Shown here: positions 22,653 through 33,466 of the stretch, one piece after another
How the letters are laid out: each line of letters begins with the position of its first letter
Numbering within the stretch: the stretch's first letter is position 1
DNA from: Aplectana chamaeleonis
Taxonomy: Eukaryota; Nematoda; Chromadorea; Rhabditida; Cosmocercidae
Assembly: GCA_029168955.1 (NCBI GenBank)
Contig: JAPDOI010001224.1
Coordinates: 124,001-188,000 of the forward strand
Length of the DNA: 64,000 bases
Reading direction: 5' to 3'
Notes under the pieces: model-generated
Database searches by the model: none
Told to the model about the DNA's origin: nothing
Seen by the model: only the letters and a program-made list of their open reading frames with translations
Program-made: the position numbers and the translations under genes

Positions 22653-23041
22653 GGGTTTGACCAGATTTTGACCATTGAGCAGCTGTCTGTAGGATAACCC
22701 TACCGAGATCCAGCGCAACTGGTAGGAGACCATTCACGAGCGGATGCGGAGGCACCTCTTTGATCTGAATACGAACTCATGGCACTGACTCGGGGGTGCC
22801 TACAGTATAAGCTATCACACTGGTCAAAATGGTCATGACGGATTGACGTGACACGAGAACATGAACGATAACCTCATTCATCGCACAGAAGCACAGCATT
22901 GCTGAAAAGCGCTCTGACATAGACCTGCATTCGAAATTCAACCATTGAAACTGTTGCTGAGGCATCTTTTGGATAAGGATAGAATTGAGTGTAATGGTTT
23001 TGGAATGCCCGCATAGTATTGGCTACTGGAAGGATAATGGA
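22653..23041 (-). CDS. Candidate upstream exons, unknown family
   Basis: Two stretches follow good acceptors on the minus strand. After CCCTCCGCAG, 23041 down to about 22885 reads SIILPVANTMRAFQNHYTQF, YPYPKDASATVSMVEFRMQV and YVRALFSNAVLLCDE. After TTCGTATTCAG, 22764 down to about 22655 reads IKEVPPHPLVNGLLPVALDL and GRVILQTAAQWSKSGQTLC. Both look like real protein, but I could not find donors that join them in phase to each other or to the exons at 21533. They may be earlier exons of the same gene, possibly decayed. 21534-22650 and 23042-23750 are AT-rich with no supported gene, apart from an ATTT microsatellite at 22218-22240. Confidence 0.35.
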
Positions 23042-24152
23042 CTGCGGAGGGAAAATTAAGGTATTCAAATCATGGCTCACGAACATCCTACTTGAACAAT
23101 AGCAGACCTTGAATTCACTAGAAACACGTTTTTTTCAGTTTGGAGGGCACCATAGAATCATACTTCAGTAAATACAAAAGGCACTTAACAACACAAGCCA
23201 TACAGGGCTAAAAATCAAGAAAATCCACGAAGTGTCATAATGTAGGATCATGGAAAGCCGCTTTACATCCAACGGTAAGGTTTAGCCAAGCAGTCGTTAC
23301 CATTGCAAAGGGCCACTACAAGTCCTGGATTCTGAGAACTGAAAGCATATCAATTTTTCTCAGCCTGCTGCAGAAAATTTGACTGTTGAATGACTCTAGA
23401 ACGCTAGGTGGTAGTAATTCTAACCACCTAGCGCATCTATAGAATAAGTAGTTTGAGATTTTTGACTGGTTCTTTCTATACCTTGTTATATATACCTTGT
23501 TTTAAATATCCTGCCTACGCACCTTCAATTACTTATATATGAGTTACTCACATTCACTTATAATTTCATATAATACAAAGTTTTACCACATATTGTTGCT
23601 ATACACTTGTGTTCACAGTTTTTAGCCTTCCTAGTAATTCTGCATCCTTGGTTGTTTTGGGGGGATTACTATATACACTGGAAAATCACTACTTTTATCT
23701 CCTTGTCATACACACGTGGGATTTCGGGCTCTGCTAACGTTTCGTTGACCCGTGCTCATTGATTTCTGCTGTATTCGATGCAGATATCACGTCCATCAGC
23801 TGAGGTTTGATGTTGACGAACTGGACCTTTGTAGCTTGCAGAGGCTTCGATCGCTTGATTGTAATGCTGAAAAATCATTAGGCCTTACTGTGGTTCGCCG
23901 TTGTCTACAGGACGTCGATCCGCCCAGAATGAGTCACCGCTGGCGAACAAGCAGCTCTACGCGGGGCCGTCCCGGTGTGGTGTTGAGCAGGGGGCGACGG
24001 GCTGTTAAACAGCTCATCGACCAGCAATCCCGCCGACTGCTAAAAATCGACGCAGACCGAGTTGTTGTCCACAGGACGACTATTTGGGATGTCTACGGCG
24101 GTGCAGGTCGATGGTCTGTTCTACAGAACATTCGCGGGAGGGGCGGTGACAG

Positions 24153-26623
24153 CTCTGACATTTGCTCGGGAGTTGCTTCGATGAAAAGTAAGAGTCGCCT
24201 CGTGACATCGAGGCAACTCCCGCCAAATCGGCTTCGGCGTAGCCTCATTACGGTGAAATTGTAGCTCCAGCTGGAAAAAGTGAGGCGACTCTAGTGACTG
24301 CCCGATGAGATGCCGTCTCGCCTCACTTTCGCCTCACATTCTTCTCACACTACGAACTCGTTCGTGAAATTGTCGCCTCACATTCTTCTCACACCACGAG
24401 TTTTGTAGTGAAATTGTCGCCCCATTCACTCTCTTCTCACACTGAGAATTTCGTCGTGAAATTATGGTTTTTTCCTATAACATATGCCCATATCGCTTCG
24501 CATTCCTCTCACAGTAAAAAAAAATTGCAGATCAATGTTTATTGATCAAAACCCTAATTCATTTAGTACAGCAGAGGTTATATTGTAGCAACAAGTGATA
24601 TCAAAACAGCATCAAAAACTATAACAAATGTTTATCTCCAACAAAGTGAGAAGAGAATTATAGATCCTTTCATTGCATTTGGAGCACAAAGGACCACATT
24701 CAAGATCAAATAGGGAAAAAAGTTGGAACTATCCAAAACGGTGGGGGCACTCAAGTAAAAGTCAGAAATGAAATGAACCACCGATCTATAATGCTATCAA
24801 TCAGCATGAGGGACCTAAAGCCAAAAAACCGCTGTCGAAAAAACCGTACGAGATTTAGCAACTATAACAAGGAAAAATAACAACTAGAACCTAAATGGAA
24901 CCTAGTACGGAGAAAATTCATGATCTAGCAACGATGAAGTTATACCAGGAATTAAGCAGAGAGTCAAAATCTTCAAACCGCAAAATCATTCCGAAGGCAT
25001 GCTACCCCTCCATGCTCCCACTCCAAGGTAAAAGAATGCAGACAGGCACCGAAGGCGGAGTTCAGGCAGCGTATGGGCCGCGTTTGTATTTTGGATTTCC
25101 TACGCTATCAAAATTTCCATTATCTTGAAATTTCGTTTAGGTCTGAGATTCTCCGATGGGAACGTGGAAAGTGTGTCCTACTGTGCGCGAGGAATCGATT
25201 GTGTGCGGTTTGAATTTTATGATGCTGTGCTATAACAGACAAAAGACAAAAAACGGGGCTGCAATCGAAAACAAAAAAAACAACCTGCGCGCACGAAACT
25301 GTTATGAAACGAATGGGGCTGCTCTCACATAAAAGTCGTCATCGCTCCTCCCCTGCGCTTTCGGCTCCGGCATTTCGATGACCATGTCGAGGTTATCTTC
25401 CGCTTTTGAAGTGGCAAAGAATTGAAGATTTTCAAAATATTAGTTATATAATAATGTACAACCGATACCTTGCGCACAGTCAAGGGCCCGTCCAGTACCT
25501 TCCATTGGCGAATCTCAACCCTAAATAAAAAGATAGAAAAAAGTGTCGAACGAATGGAAAGTGAAAAAATATCGATCAAAAAAATATACGAACGAATTTC
25601 GAAAAACTTTCGAAATTTTAGAGGTCGTACGAACGAGTTTCGAAACTAATCGAAATTTCGATTTTTTTTAATTCGTTCGAAATTTCGGTTTCTTTATTCT
25701 TAATTCGTCCGAAAAAAAGTTCGAATAAACAAATTTCGAAAATCTTTCGAAATTTCGGAGGTCGAAAAAATTAGTTTCGATCTGATTAATTTCATTTTTT
25801 TTCGAAAGTCTTTTGAAATTTCGGATATTTTGGAACTTTGTTCGAAGTTTAGATTTTTCCAAAACCCCTACAAAATTTTAGATCTTTTTTTTCGAAAGGA
25901 GACACAACGCTCTATTTACAACGCACAGTCAGAGAATGAATTTTCCACACGTATTCGATTGCTACTCAAGTCGCGAGCGTAAATATCCTTTCTCTCTTAT
26001 TTCAACCAGTTCGAAGTGATACTTTTCGGGCCATTTGTGTTAGCGAGAATGGCTTTATATTCCCCGGTCCCAAGCACAACTATTCGAGCAGGCGAGTTGC
26101 TCGCTCAAGACCACGACAACGCGGCCTGAGGAATAACGAAACAATGTAGCCTTGGCTTTGAGAAGCTCAAATGAAGTTTCGAACGAACCAAAATGGAATA
26201 AATTCGTTTGACAAACTTTCCAACGAACGGAAAATTTTCAAAAAAGCTTTCGAATTTTTTTCGAACATTTCATTCTTTTACAACTATAATACACAGTGAT
26301 CAGGAGAATTGTCAGACGAGTACAAGAAAAGATAATGGAAATGAGAAAAGTAGAAATGAGAGCATTGAAAGAGTAACTAGTGGGCGGATCGTGATGGAAA
26401 AATTAGCTATGAGCCATATCGATCGTTTTTCATCGGGAATGGCGTTGGAAAACAGGCGCGAGCTGGGGGGACTTTTTTCTGGAAGTCGCCTCATATTTTC
26501 ACGACTTTTTTCCCACTTTTTTCGGCCATGGCTTCGGCGCGACGTGAGAATAATGTAGAGCAGCCGAAAAAAGTGAGCGAAACTGACCCGCCCTACGAGG
26601 CGACTCCCAAGCGAATGTCAGAG
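24153..26623. mobile_element. 2.47-kb inverted-repeat DNA element, copy 2 (both ends present)
   Basis: The left end CTCTGACATTTGCTCGGGAG (24153) is matched in reverse by the right end CTCCCAAGCGAATGTCAGAG (ending 26623), giving terminal inverted repeats of about 30 bp with a few mismatches. A hairpin lies just inside the left end. The interior contains repeated CGCCTCACATTCTTCTCAC motifs and, at 25550-26290, a TTCGAA-rich tract, with no transposase. I see no convincing target duplication, so the superfamily is open. Copy 1 is at 653-2530. Frames inside (24895-25128, 25325-25579, 26208-26558) are not treated as genes. Confidence 0.7.
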
Positions 26624-26954
26624 AGCGTCCATCAATCGATGTATCACGAAGATTGTGCCGTCCGAGTTCTCATTCTTGGTTATGTAAGATTTGCAATTCG
26701 TTTTCTTTTTTGATGATGCTGTAGACTTCTATAGTAATTCTTCTCATTTTCTAATTGTTCGAGATCTGTGATTCGTTTTTTAATCACGTCTTTCCGTCGA
26801 AGGGGTGTTGGTGACATGCCGAGAGGTGCACCTCGCGGAGTTCCCCGTGATGGACCCGAAGGTTTCCGTGGTTTACGGAGCTCTCAGCAACTGCCTTCGT
26901 AGACAGATTTCGGTTTATTCCATCCGTTTATGTGTGTCATTTGCGTCGTTTTAA

Positions 26955-27451
26955 AGGCAGCAGACACGCTCAAAAATGGTATCAATTTTATGACACAAAT
27001 CAAAGGTTTGGAGCTGGTTGTATTGGGAACTGACGAAAAAACGAACGAAAACTGTGTGCAAATAGAGGAATAACGGTTATTTTGTTATCAGGTGAAAGTG
27101 GACGAGTTCTACGGCGCGCGGTTGAAACAGCGAATATTAGCAAAAAAAACGGTTGAGATAGAGAAGCCGATATACTACTACAGCCTGTACTGGAACGTTA
27201 ACCTCGTTGGAAGCATCAAAAACCAGCCAAAAGGACCGTACTAGTACTATCAATCTGGACGAGTTTGTATTTTGGGGCGGGGTTGCAGAAGCTCAGGGGC
27301 GGGGTTGCAGAAAATTTTCGATTTGCATTGCTGAAATTTAGTAGTTTTGACTCGCTTTTGACGCTTCCAACGGCGTGAGCAGTCTACTAGGAGCAATGCG
27401 ACTTCAGAAACGTAGTTATCTCAACAACTTTTTCGAGCGTGTCTGCTGCTT
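26955..27451 (+). mobile_element. TTAA-flanked MITE, family B, complete (497 bp)
   Basis: TTAA at 26951-26954 and 27452-27455 flank ends AGGCAGCAGACACGCTC and GAGCGTGTCTGCTGCTT. It is the complete version of the truncated copy at 18827-19223. Confidence 0.93.
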
Positions 27452-27749
27452 TTAAGTTGTTTGTCAGAAATCTCTGATCATTCGGTGGTGTTTTCTTTCC
27501 CTGATTCCCATCCATGTTGTCAATATTTGAGGAAAGGTAAATGTAGAGAGATAAAAAAAATTGTAGATTTGAAAAAAATAAGCGTAGTTAGCCAATATCA
27601 CCTTTTCTGGTTAACAAGGGAAGCCATTCTAGCGTAGTCCGGGATCAGCGAAATGGAGTACCTTGCGGGCTTAAAAATTTGCCGCATTCAATGCGTTTCG
27701 AATATGTATCCAACTCGAGTGACCACACCCATTGAAAGGGTGTATTGCG

Positions 27750-28170
27750 GGGACACGTGCTCCAAACAGCAGCACGTGCTGCAAAATTTTACCGTAGGAG
27801 CACGTGTTGCAAAATTTAATCGCAGGAGCACGTGCTGCAAGCTAGTCCAGCGTTATCGTAGCAGCACATCGGCACGCGACGCGGCCGGCACACCGACATG
27901 CAACTCGGCCAGCTCGCCGAGCACCATCTGGGGCCGCGACTGGTTGGACGAGGTCTCCAGCGGCTGGGCAAGGAAAGCACCGCAAACTCGTGTAATTGAA
28001 CCAGCGAGGCTGCCGGCATCTGTGTCCCGTCTCAAGAGTGTGTCGTATTCTCTCCTTTTTTGGGAAATCCTTTTTTTCATCGGGTTGAATGTGTATCATG
28101 CACGCATTGAAAGTTTTAACTGTTGGGGCACGTGCTGTTATTTGAAACACACTAAGAGCACGTGCTCCAC
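27750..28170. promoter_or_regulatory. Cluster of six CACGTG palindromes
   Basis: CACGTG occurs at 27754, 27773, 27801, 27829, 28129 and 28159, mostly within the longer palindrome GCAGCACGTGCTGC or GGAGCACGTGCTG. The first four are spaced 19, 28 and 28 bp and are partly a short tandem repeat (with AAAATTTTACCG or AAAATTTAATCG). CACGTG is the core bound by bHLH-type factors, but the repeat origin means function is only a possibility. Confidence 0.5.
27853..28080 (-). CDS. Hypothetical 75-aa ORF in a GC-rich island
   Basis: ATG at 28080 starts MKKRISQKRREYDTLLRRDT; the frame continues through PLETSSNQSRPQMVLGELAE to TAA at 27853-27855. From about 28020 down to 27870 almost every codon ends in G or C, unlike the AT-rich flanks, which suggests genuine coding history or a transferred fragment. 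A CAG just before CCTCGCTGG could be an acceptor, so this may be a terminal exon. I recognise no family. It sits between two groups of CACGTG palindromes. Confidence 0.3.
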   Translation of the reverse strand: MKKRISQKRREYDTLLRRDTDAGSLAGSITRVCGAFLAQPLETSSNQSRPQMVLGELAELHVGVPAASRADVLLR

Positions 28171-28317
28171 TAGCAGCACGTTGCCTGACTGTGCTCCTAA
28201 CCGCCTTGTCTTCGAGTTGAATGCATATTCGGCGCGCACTGAATGCGGCGATAATCTGGGAGGATGTTCTTGCTACTAGTAGCGAAAAATGTGAGTGACT
28301 CCGGCATAATCGTAGCC

Positions 28318-28968
28318 TGCCTAGACTCACTCTGAAAAAAGTTATGAGCGTTTTGAAGCTTTGCGGCAAGGTAAGGGTACCCACCATGGAATTTTTGGGT
28401 GTTTTTTTTATTTTTCTCCGGATACTGCTAAAATATGTACTGCTGAACACGAATCTGGGGTTCGCTTGTCGGAATTTTAAGGTTTACTGTAGGTTACGGT
28501 AGGTAACATGGTATTTAGGAGGCAAAACCATTCCAGAAATCGTGGAAAGTCGATTTTGCCGTCAAATTTTTCTGCCGGTGGGAAGCTTCGAACAAATTTA
28601 GTCGAAAACTTAGGAAAAACTACAAATAAACCTCAGATTCGTGATCAGCACCCCAAATCACCCCCCAGGGCGAATTTTAAGTCAAATCTGGAAAAATTTT
28701 CTTCAAAGCTTTCTGTATCCCGTAATTGATATAATTGAATGCTGAAGCGAAAATCCGAAAAAGTCCAAAACGCTATCAGTCTGCACATAGCTCGGAAAAT
28801 GCGCTTTCACCCAAACTTTGCCTAGGGGGGCTGTTTCGAGCCCTCAAGACGGTTATGAGGTCCGTTTCCGGATTTTCATAAAATTAATGCGCTCTTTTTC
28901 AAGGGTACAATAGGTACAAAAATCAGAGAAAAAAACTGCTATAACGTTTTTCAGAGTGACTCTAGGCA
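28318..28968. mobile_element. Inverted-repeat element (651 bp)
   Basis: TGCCTAGACTCACTCTGAAA (28318) is repeated in reverse at the right end (TTTCAGAGTGACTCTAGGCA, ending 28968), with the match extending to about 28 bp with mismatches. No target duplication is clear and no protein is encoded. The open frame at 28508-28729 lies inside. Confidence 0.65.
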
Positions 28969-29123
28969 GCTGCAAAGGGCATATTTGGACTCTACGTCCG
29001 AAGATGGTTCTAGATAAGTACATTTCATTTGGAATGGTTAGTATGACTTATTGTAGTTCCCTTGTAAGCAGTAGAGTGCTGTTCCCATAAGGACGTCATT
29101 ATTAAAATAATGTAACGTCGGCA

Positions 29124-29252
29124 TAGATCCTAATAAGACTTTGCGTTCACTATTGAAGGTTGGTGCAAACTCGGTGCAATATGCTATTACGTAGGTGCAC
29201 TGAGTTTGCGCCAACCTCCAGAGAGGAACGAAAAGTCTCATTAGGATCCACG
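29124..29252. repeat. Long imperfect hairpin, about 58-bp arms
   Basis: AGATCCTAATAAGACTTTGC ... GGTGCAAACTCGGTGCA on the left pairs with TGCACTGAGTTTGCGCC ... AAAAGTCTCATTAGGATC on the right around a short CTATTACGTAGG-type centre. The open frame at 29038-29241 is a product of the palindrome. 29253-29750 shows GGATGTCTACAG-type short repeats related to 23890-24130 and no firm gene. Confidence 0.7.
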
Positions 29253-29757
29253 CCAGTGTTAGTTTTTCTCTAGAAAATTTGATTGAGAGGGTCCAACTTC
29301 TCTATACCGGTTAGATTAGAACGGAAATGAAGAAAATCGAGCCTCATTATCAAGTTTCAAAAGGAGGCTTACCGCCGTTCAAGGAGTGACGTCATAAGGC
29401 GGCTGATGCTTCACTAGGATGGTAATATCAGGTCTACGGGATGTTGATAGGATGCGAATGCGAAATCGGGATGGAGACCCTCCTCCGATGGGATGTCTAC
29501 AGCAAAAGCGATAGGTTGTCTACGGCACCAAGGAGGGGGGCGACGGGCAGTTCTCGAGGGGCGATCCCTGCCCTTTTTGGATGTCTACAGGGAGCATTGC
29601 GTGAGGTGACATCTCATTCGTGTCCTGTGGACAACGGCGAACGTCTGAGGTAGTGATAACACAAGCATCTGAGAACACAACCATTTCAAACCGGGCAAAA
29701 CTCTATCGGGGTGAAACAACGGCAGTAGGCACAACGCCTTTAAGGTGCTGCACCTAC

Positions 29758-30728
29758 AATAGTCAACCGCCGAACTAGGCTGATCACTTGTAGAAAAAGA
29801 ATGCAAGAATATCTCTTAAAATGAACCTACTTGAGAAAACGGCACGATGAATTTGCGCAGAAACTTGTGTTCTGCAGCTCCTCACAGCATGCGCTACAAA
29901 AACTGTAAGCGCGCATCTCGGACTCCTCCAGGACATTTTTGTGCAAGTTGCGAACACTACCATTATACTGAAAAGGAGGAGGTAGATTTTAGCGAGTCTG
30001 CACTTCTCGAACTACTCACCGTTATCGGAGGAGCAACGCCATAGAGCACGGTCATGAGGTTCTCCATTCTCTGAATTTCCTCGTTCGATAATCCGAAAAC
30101 TTGAACGAATAGGAAGTAGTACAGCACACGTGAGTCGAAAGCTGAATGGATGACAGTGAGAATTATTAAAATGACAAAAACGTATTCAAAGGTAAGTAAA
30201 AGTCATTCCAGCCGTTCCCATCGTATTTTGTGAAGCCTGATGAACAATATTCAGATAATTCGTTATAATATTTTGTTTTTGCAAAAAAAATTCTAATTTT
30301 TTTCTTTCTAGTTTCTAATTTTTTCTGACCACGATTTCTGTAGTCGCGTCTAGGATTTGTTAATACACTGGACATGAGGAAGCTTGCGAACTCGTCCTTG
30401 TGGCGGAGAAACCGACTTTTGAAAAACGTGTCCCACCGGTGATACACGTGGTCGTGAATGGGTTAACCGTAAAACCTACATGCAAAAGCATTCGGTACTC
30501 CTGGGAGATCCCATTCCTGGTTGTCTTCGCGTTCGTTCCCAAGGGAATCCTCAGCAGTGGGAGAATAAACCGGCGTTGCTGCTTCACCTGAAAGAACACC
30601 CTAATCCTGTAGGAAGGAGCTGAATGAGTTGAAAAAGATCTCACCATGCGCATTTGATGCCCGAATTTTTAGCATGGCAACACGATCCCACTCTACTCGT
30701 CTTTTACGTGCTTCCTGCTCAACCGCGG
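29758..30728 (-). CDS. Spliced gene, five internal or terminal exons, unknown family, one in-frame TAA
   Basis: Exons on the minus strand: 30728-30645, 30587-30369, 30141-30020, 29967-29831 and 29779-29758, all with GT-AG borders and matching phases (the second exon holds exactly 72 codons between split codons). The product reads AVEQEARKRRVEWDRVAMLK, GEAATPVYSPTAEDSLGNER, WDLPGVPNAFACRFYG, a TAA (30463-30465), then VYHRWDTFFKSRFLRHKDEF, FDSRVLYYFLFVQVFGLSNE and YGVAPPIT. The fourth exon has YSFCSACCEELQNTSFC, ANSSCRF, a C-x2-C...C-x4-C pattern that could bind zinc. The last exon is short; alternatively the frame runs on to a TAA at 29745 and ends there. No start exon was found. I do not recognise the family; a transposon-derived protein is possible. 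Confidence 0.5.
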
Positions 30729-31423
30729 CTAAAAATTTGGATGAGAAAATAGTCAAAATCCTGCATCTTTAATGATGAAACAACCTCCATAGGCTCGCGC
30801 TCCTAGCTTGGAAACCGACCCTAGCCTATTTTTCGAATCCAATGCAGAGCGCATAATCAACCGCAATTAAAAAAACCTGGAATACAGATGATATGTGGTG
30901 GAAGAGAAAAGGGGAGAAGATGAAGTGATTGACAGAGGCCCAGAATACGATACGAGATGTATTGAAGAAATAAACTTGTTTTCAAATTAATATGAGTTCC
31001 TAAGTTTATTTCGCAAGTCCAAGAAAATCAGAGCACTTCACATTTGATTTTTTCGGAAATGCATTTCAATATGATACGGATTGATCTGACCGCTCCGGAT
31101 CGTTTGCTCTCATGCAAATCCGAGAAAAAAAGTCGATTCACCAACTAAAAGGTACAGCAAAAACGATCGAATTTACGGTCAGGGTAAGGCACGACTAGCG
31201 AGAAAATTTTCGCCTAAAACCAAAAAAAACATGACACGTAACAAAAGTTGGCTGCCTATTCCCGGCTTCGCGACGCGACGCGAGATAAAACAGAAAGAAC
31301 CAGCAAGAAACAAAAACGAACAGACGAACAAAAAAGGAAAGGCAAGGTTTGAAAAAAAAACTCTAGAAATTGGCGTCGAGTAGTTTGCTTGCCTGCCACA
31401 CTCGCACCTCTCTATTTACTCGC

Positions 31424-31801
31424 AGCTAACCGTCACGGCGGCTGCGGGGTGCAACTCGTCCAAGTGCGCAGGGTGTTTCTGGATTTTGAGGGGAGGCGAC
31501 TGAAAGTTTCGAAGAAGCTAAGCTCATGTGCGTGTGTGAGCCCTCACTATTTCAAAAGAAGAGCGATTCACGATTTTGTTTGCTTCTCGAGGCTTGAAAT
31601 CGTAGGCGGAGGACGAGTTGTTCGTCACGCCTTTAGAACGCAACTCCACCTAATTTTTTAGGAAGGGACCCAACTGGATCGTCTGCTTTTAGAATGATTA
31701 GTCTGAAATCAATACACATTCACACATTTAGACGGATTTCGGCGTACATAAATGAGGAAAATATGAGTTACGCCACCCCGCAGCCGCCGTGACGGTTAGC
31801 T
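31424..31801. mobile_element. Inverted-repeat element with perfect 28-bp ends (378 bp)
   Basis: AGCTAACCGTCACGGCGGCT plus GCGGGGTG (31424-31451) is exactly reverse-complemented at 31774-31801, and the pairing continues imperfectly inward. No target duplication is evident. 30729-31423 upstream is AT-rich with no supported gene. Confidence 0.8.
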
Positions 31802-31952
31802 TCGAGTTCTCTATTTCACGGCATAACCAAACAGCGAGCCGCGCATCATTTGCTGGTCATCTGCTGTTCATTTGCGGCCGTGTTTGTGGCTCGCGGCTTG
31901 CCAAAGCAGCCGACTTGGGCCGCGCCTGCAGTTCTCTATATGTCTGAGTAGA

Positions 31953-32171
31953 TGAAAGTGCAGCAGAATACGTTGGACGGTCCGGAAAACTAAATAAAGA
32001 CGTCGAATCGGGCCAAGTCGAGAGAAAACAGCACATTCGTGCGCGAGCGGCATCGATTAAAGGGCGAGCAGCAGCTACTGTAATGGCGTTGGGTTCCGAT
32101 AGAAATGGACGAGTTTACACGCCCCGCCCCTGCCACGCCCATGGCAACTCGGCCCGAGGATTGGAAATATA
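31953..32171 (-). repeat. Dispersed repeat, second copy (see 4912-5122)
   Basis: This is the reverse complement of the repeat upstream of the RTE endonuclease. It has an extra GTGGCAGGGGCGG-type insertion near CATGGGC compared with the first copy. Confidence 0.75.
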
Positions 32172-32434
32172 GTGGTGAGTGGCCAAATTCAGTGCGGGTG
32201 GGTAATTTGAGGCGCTGGACCCGACAATGACACCTATTTTCATTATTTCGATTGTTGCGGTGTATTACTATAACAACTAAAATTACATTCAAAAAAACTA
32301 ATTTTCAAATTCATCAATTAGCCGTTTTTAAAACATCTGTTCAGCACTCGGATGCTTACTTATTGATATGGACAGCATGAGCCGGTTTTTTTTTTCAATA
32401 GAAGTCTGTTTCCACCTGCATGACGGCTTTTCAG

Positions 32435-32929
32435 GTCCTGTTAGGCTCAGATGCCTTATGGGTTGGAGGGAAGAGGGTGGTAGGTGAGCCTCCCCCCACC
32501 AACGCTGAACACTTAGCGCTCATTGTGCACAAATTGGATAAGTTGGAGGAGCGCCTTGACCGTCTGGAGTGACTAACGAGGAAGGTTCAGGAGGGCCCTG
32601 CTGGCTTCTCCTGAATGTCGACCGTCGCGCCGGCCTGCGCGGTAAGCTTCTAATACATCACCAATTCTGTTATAATTGCTTACTTTTCCGTTCTAATTCG
32701 GTCGCCTCCGCCACCGCTTCCAGTTTAAGCCGCCCCGCATCCGACGCAGCGATGAGCTCCGCGAGGAGATTCCTCTCTGCGTTCAGGCGGACGCTAGCCG
32801 CGTTCCCCCCGTGAGTTTTTCCTCACCTTCCATTTGCCTTTGAACTTTACTACTCATTGAAAAAATCCTTTTCAGCTGAGAGAGTGCGTCCTGGCGATCG
32901 GTGCGGACGAGAACGGCACGAGGGTGTAA
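32435..32929 (+). CDS. Spliced gene, last three exons with poly(A) signal, two in-frame TGA codons
   Basis: Acceptor TTTTCAG precedes exon 32435-32641 (exactly 69 codons); introns GTAAGC...TTCCAG and GTGAGT...TTTTCAG lead to exons 32724-32810 (29 codons) and 32876-32929 (17 codons plus TAA). All junctions are phase 0. AATAAA lies at 32983-32988. The protein reads VLLGSDALWVGGKRVVGEPP, a short coiled coil HKLDKLEERLDRLE, then TGA (32570), LTRKVQEGPAGFS, TGA (32612), MSTVAPACA, FKPPRIRRSDELREE and LRECVLAIGADENGTRV. Both stops could come from CGA by one C-to-T change (giving RLERLTRK). The exon structure is convincing but the gene is broken, or translation begins at the ATG after the second TGA (55 codons). 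Family unknown. Confidence 0.55.
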
Positions 32930-33120
32930 AATGTTTATTATTTATATTTTATATTCATCAATGTATTTTTTGTGTTGTTTAAAATAAAGACTTGAATTAT
33001 GCACTTTTCTTTTGTTCCAAGTTGCCTTACTTTCCGATTCCAATGATGCATCACTAAAGGCAGGGTTCGTGATGAGAACGACGTTTGAGCTCTCTTTATG
33101 ATAATGTAGTTTTGGTCATC

Positions 33121-33357
33121 TTTCTTACTTGATACTTGATTGCCCGTTGTCAGCCGGCGATCGTCTCAGCGGCGGGCACACGTCTCTGATTGTTTCGAGG
33201 CACACGTTCGTTTTGGTTGCTTTGTGGAGCTGCCATCTTCCATCTCGTTCGATTTTGCGCGATCTGTAACCCGTTCGTGTTAGGTGTGTTCAGATGTTTG
33301 AAGGCATCGCTCCATCTTGTTGGGGGACGACCAAGTGTTCGCTTGATGTCCCGCGGG
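33121..33357 (-). pseudogene. RTE LINE 3' fragment, C-terminus only
   Basis: The minus strand reads PRDIKRTLGRPPTRWSDAFK ... RTRWKMAAPQ and a TGA at 33150-33152, the RTE C-terminal signature, then a tail of ATCAAGTATCAAGTAAG. It is flanked by an 11-bp near-perfect duplication (TTTTGGTCATC 33110-33120 and TTTTGGTTATC 33358-33368), so this is a genuine, severely 5'-truncated retrotransposition into the MITE. Confidence 0.85.
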
Positions 33358-33466
33358 TTTTGGTTATCACAAAAGTAAAAATAAGTGAAGAAACCCGGAA
33401 ATTTGCGAGAAACCCGCTTGAAAATAAGGTATAAGAGCTAACTACCGGTGTGGATCGGCCCCTTAA

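Noticed and set aside
26819..26902. Short Arg-Gly-rich frame (MPRGAPRGVPRDGPEGFRG)
   Set aside because: It looks like an RGG-type C-terminus, but there is no convincing acceptor or upstream exon, and it lies in the spacer between two mobile elements.
32570..32614. Selenoprotein reading of the two TGA codons
   Set aside because: No Cys-paired selenoprotein family is recognisable, two TGA codons in a coiled-coil region are unlikely, and I see no SECIS-like element in the 3' region. CGA-to-TGA change is simpler.
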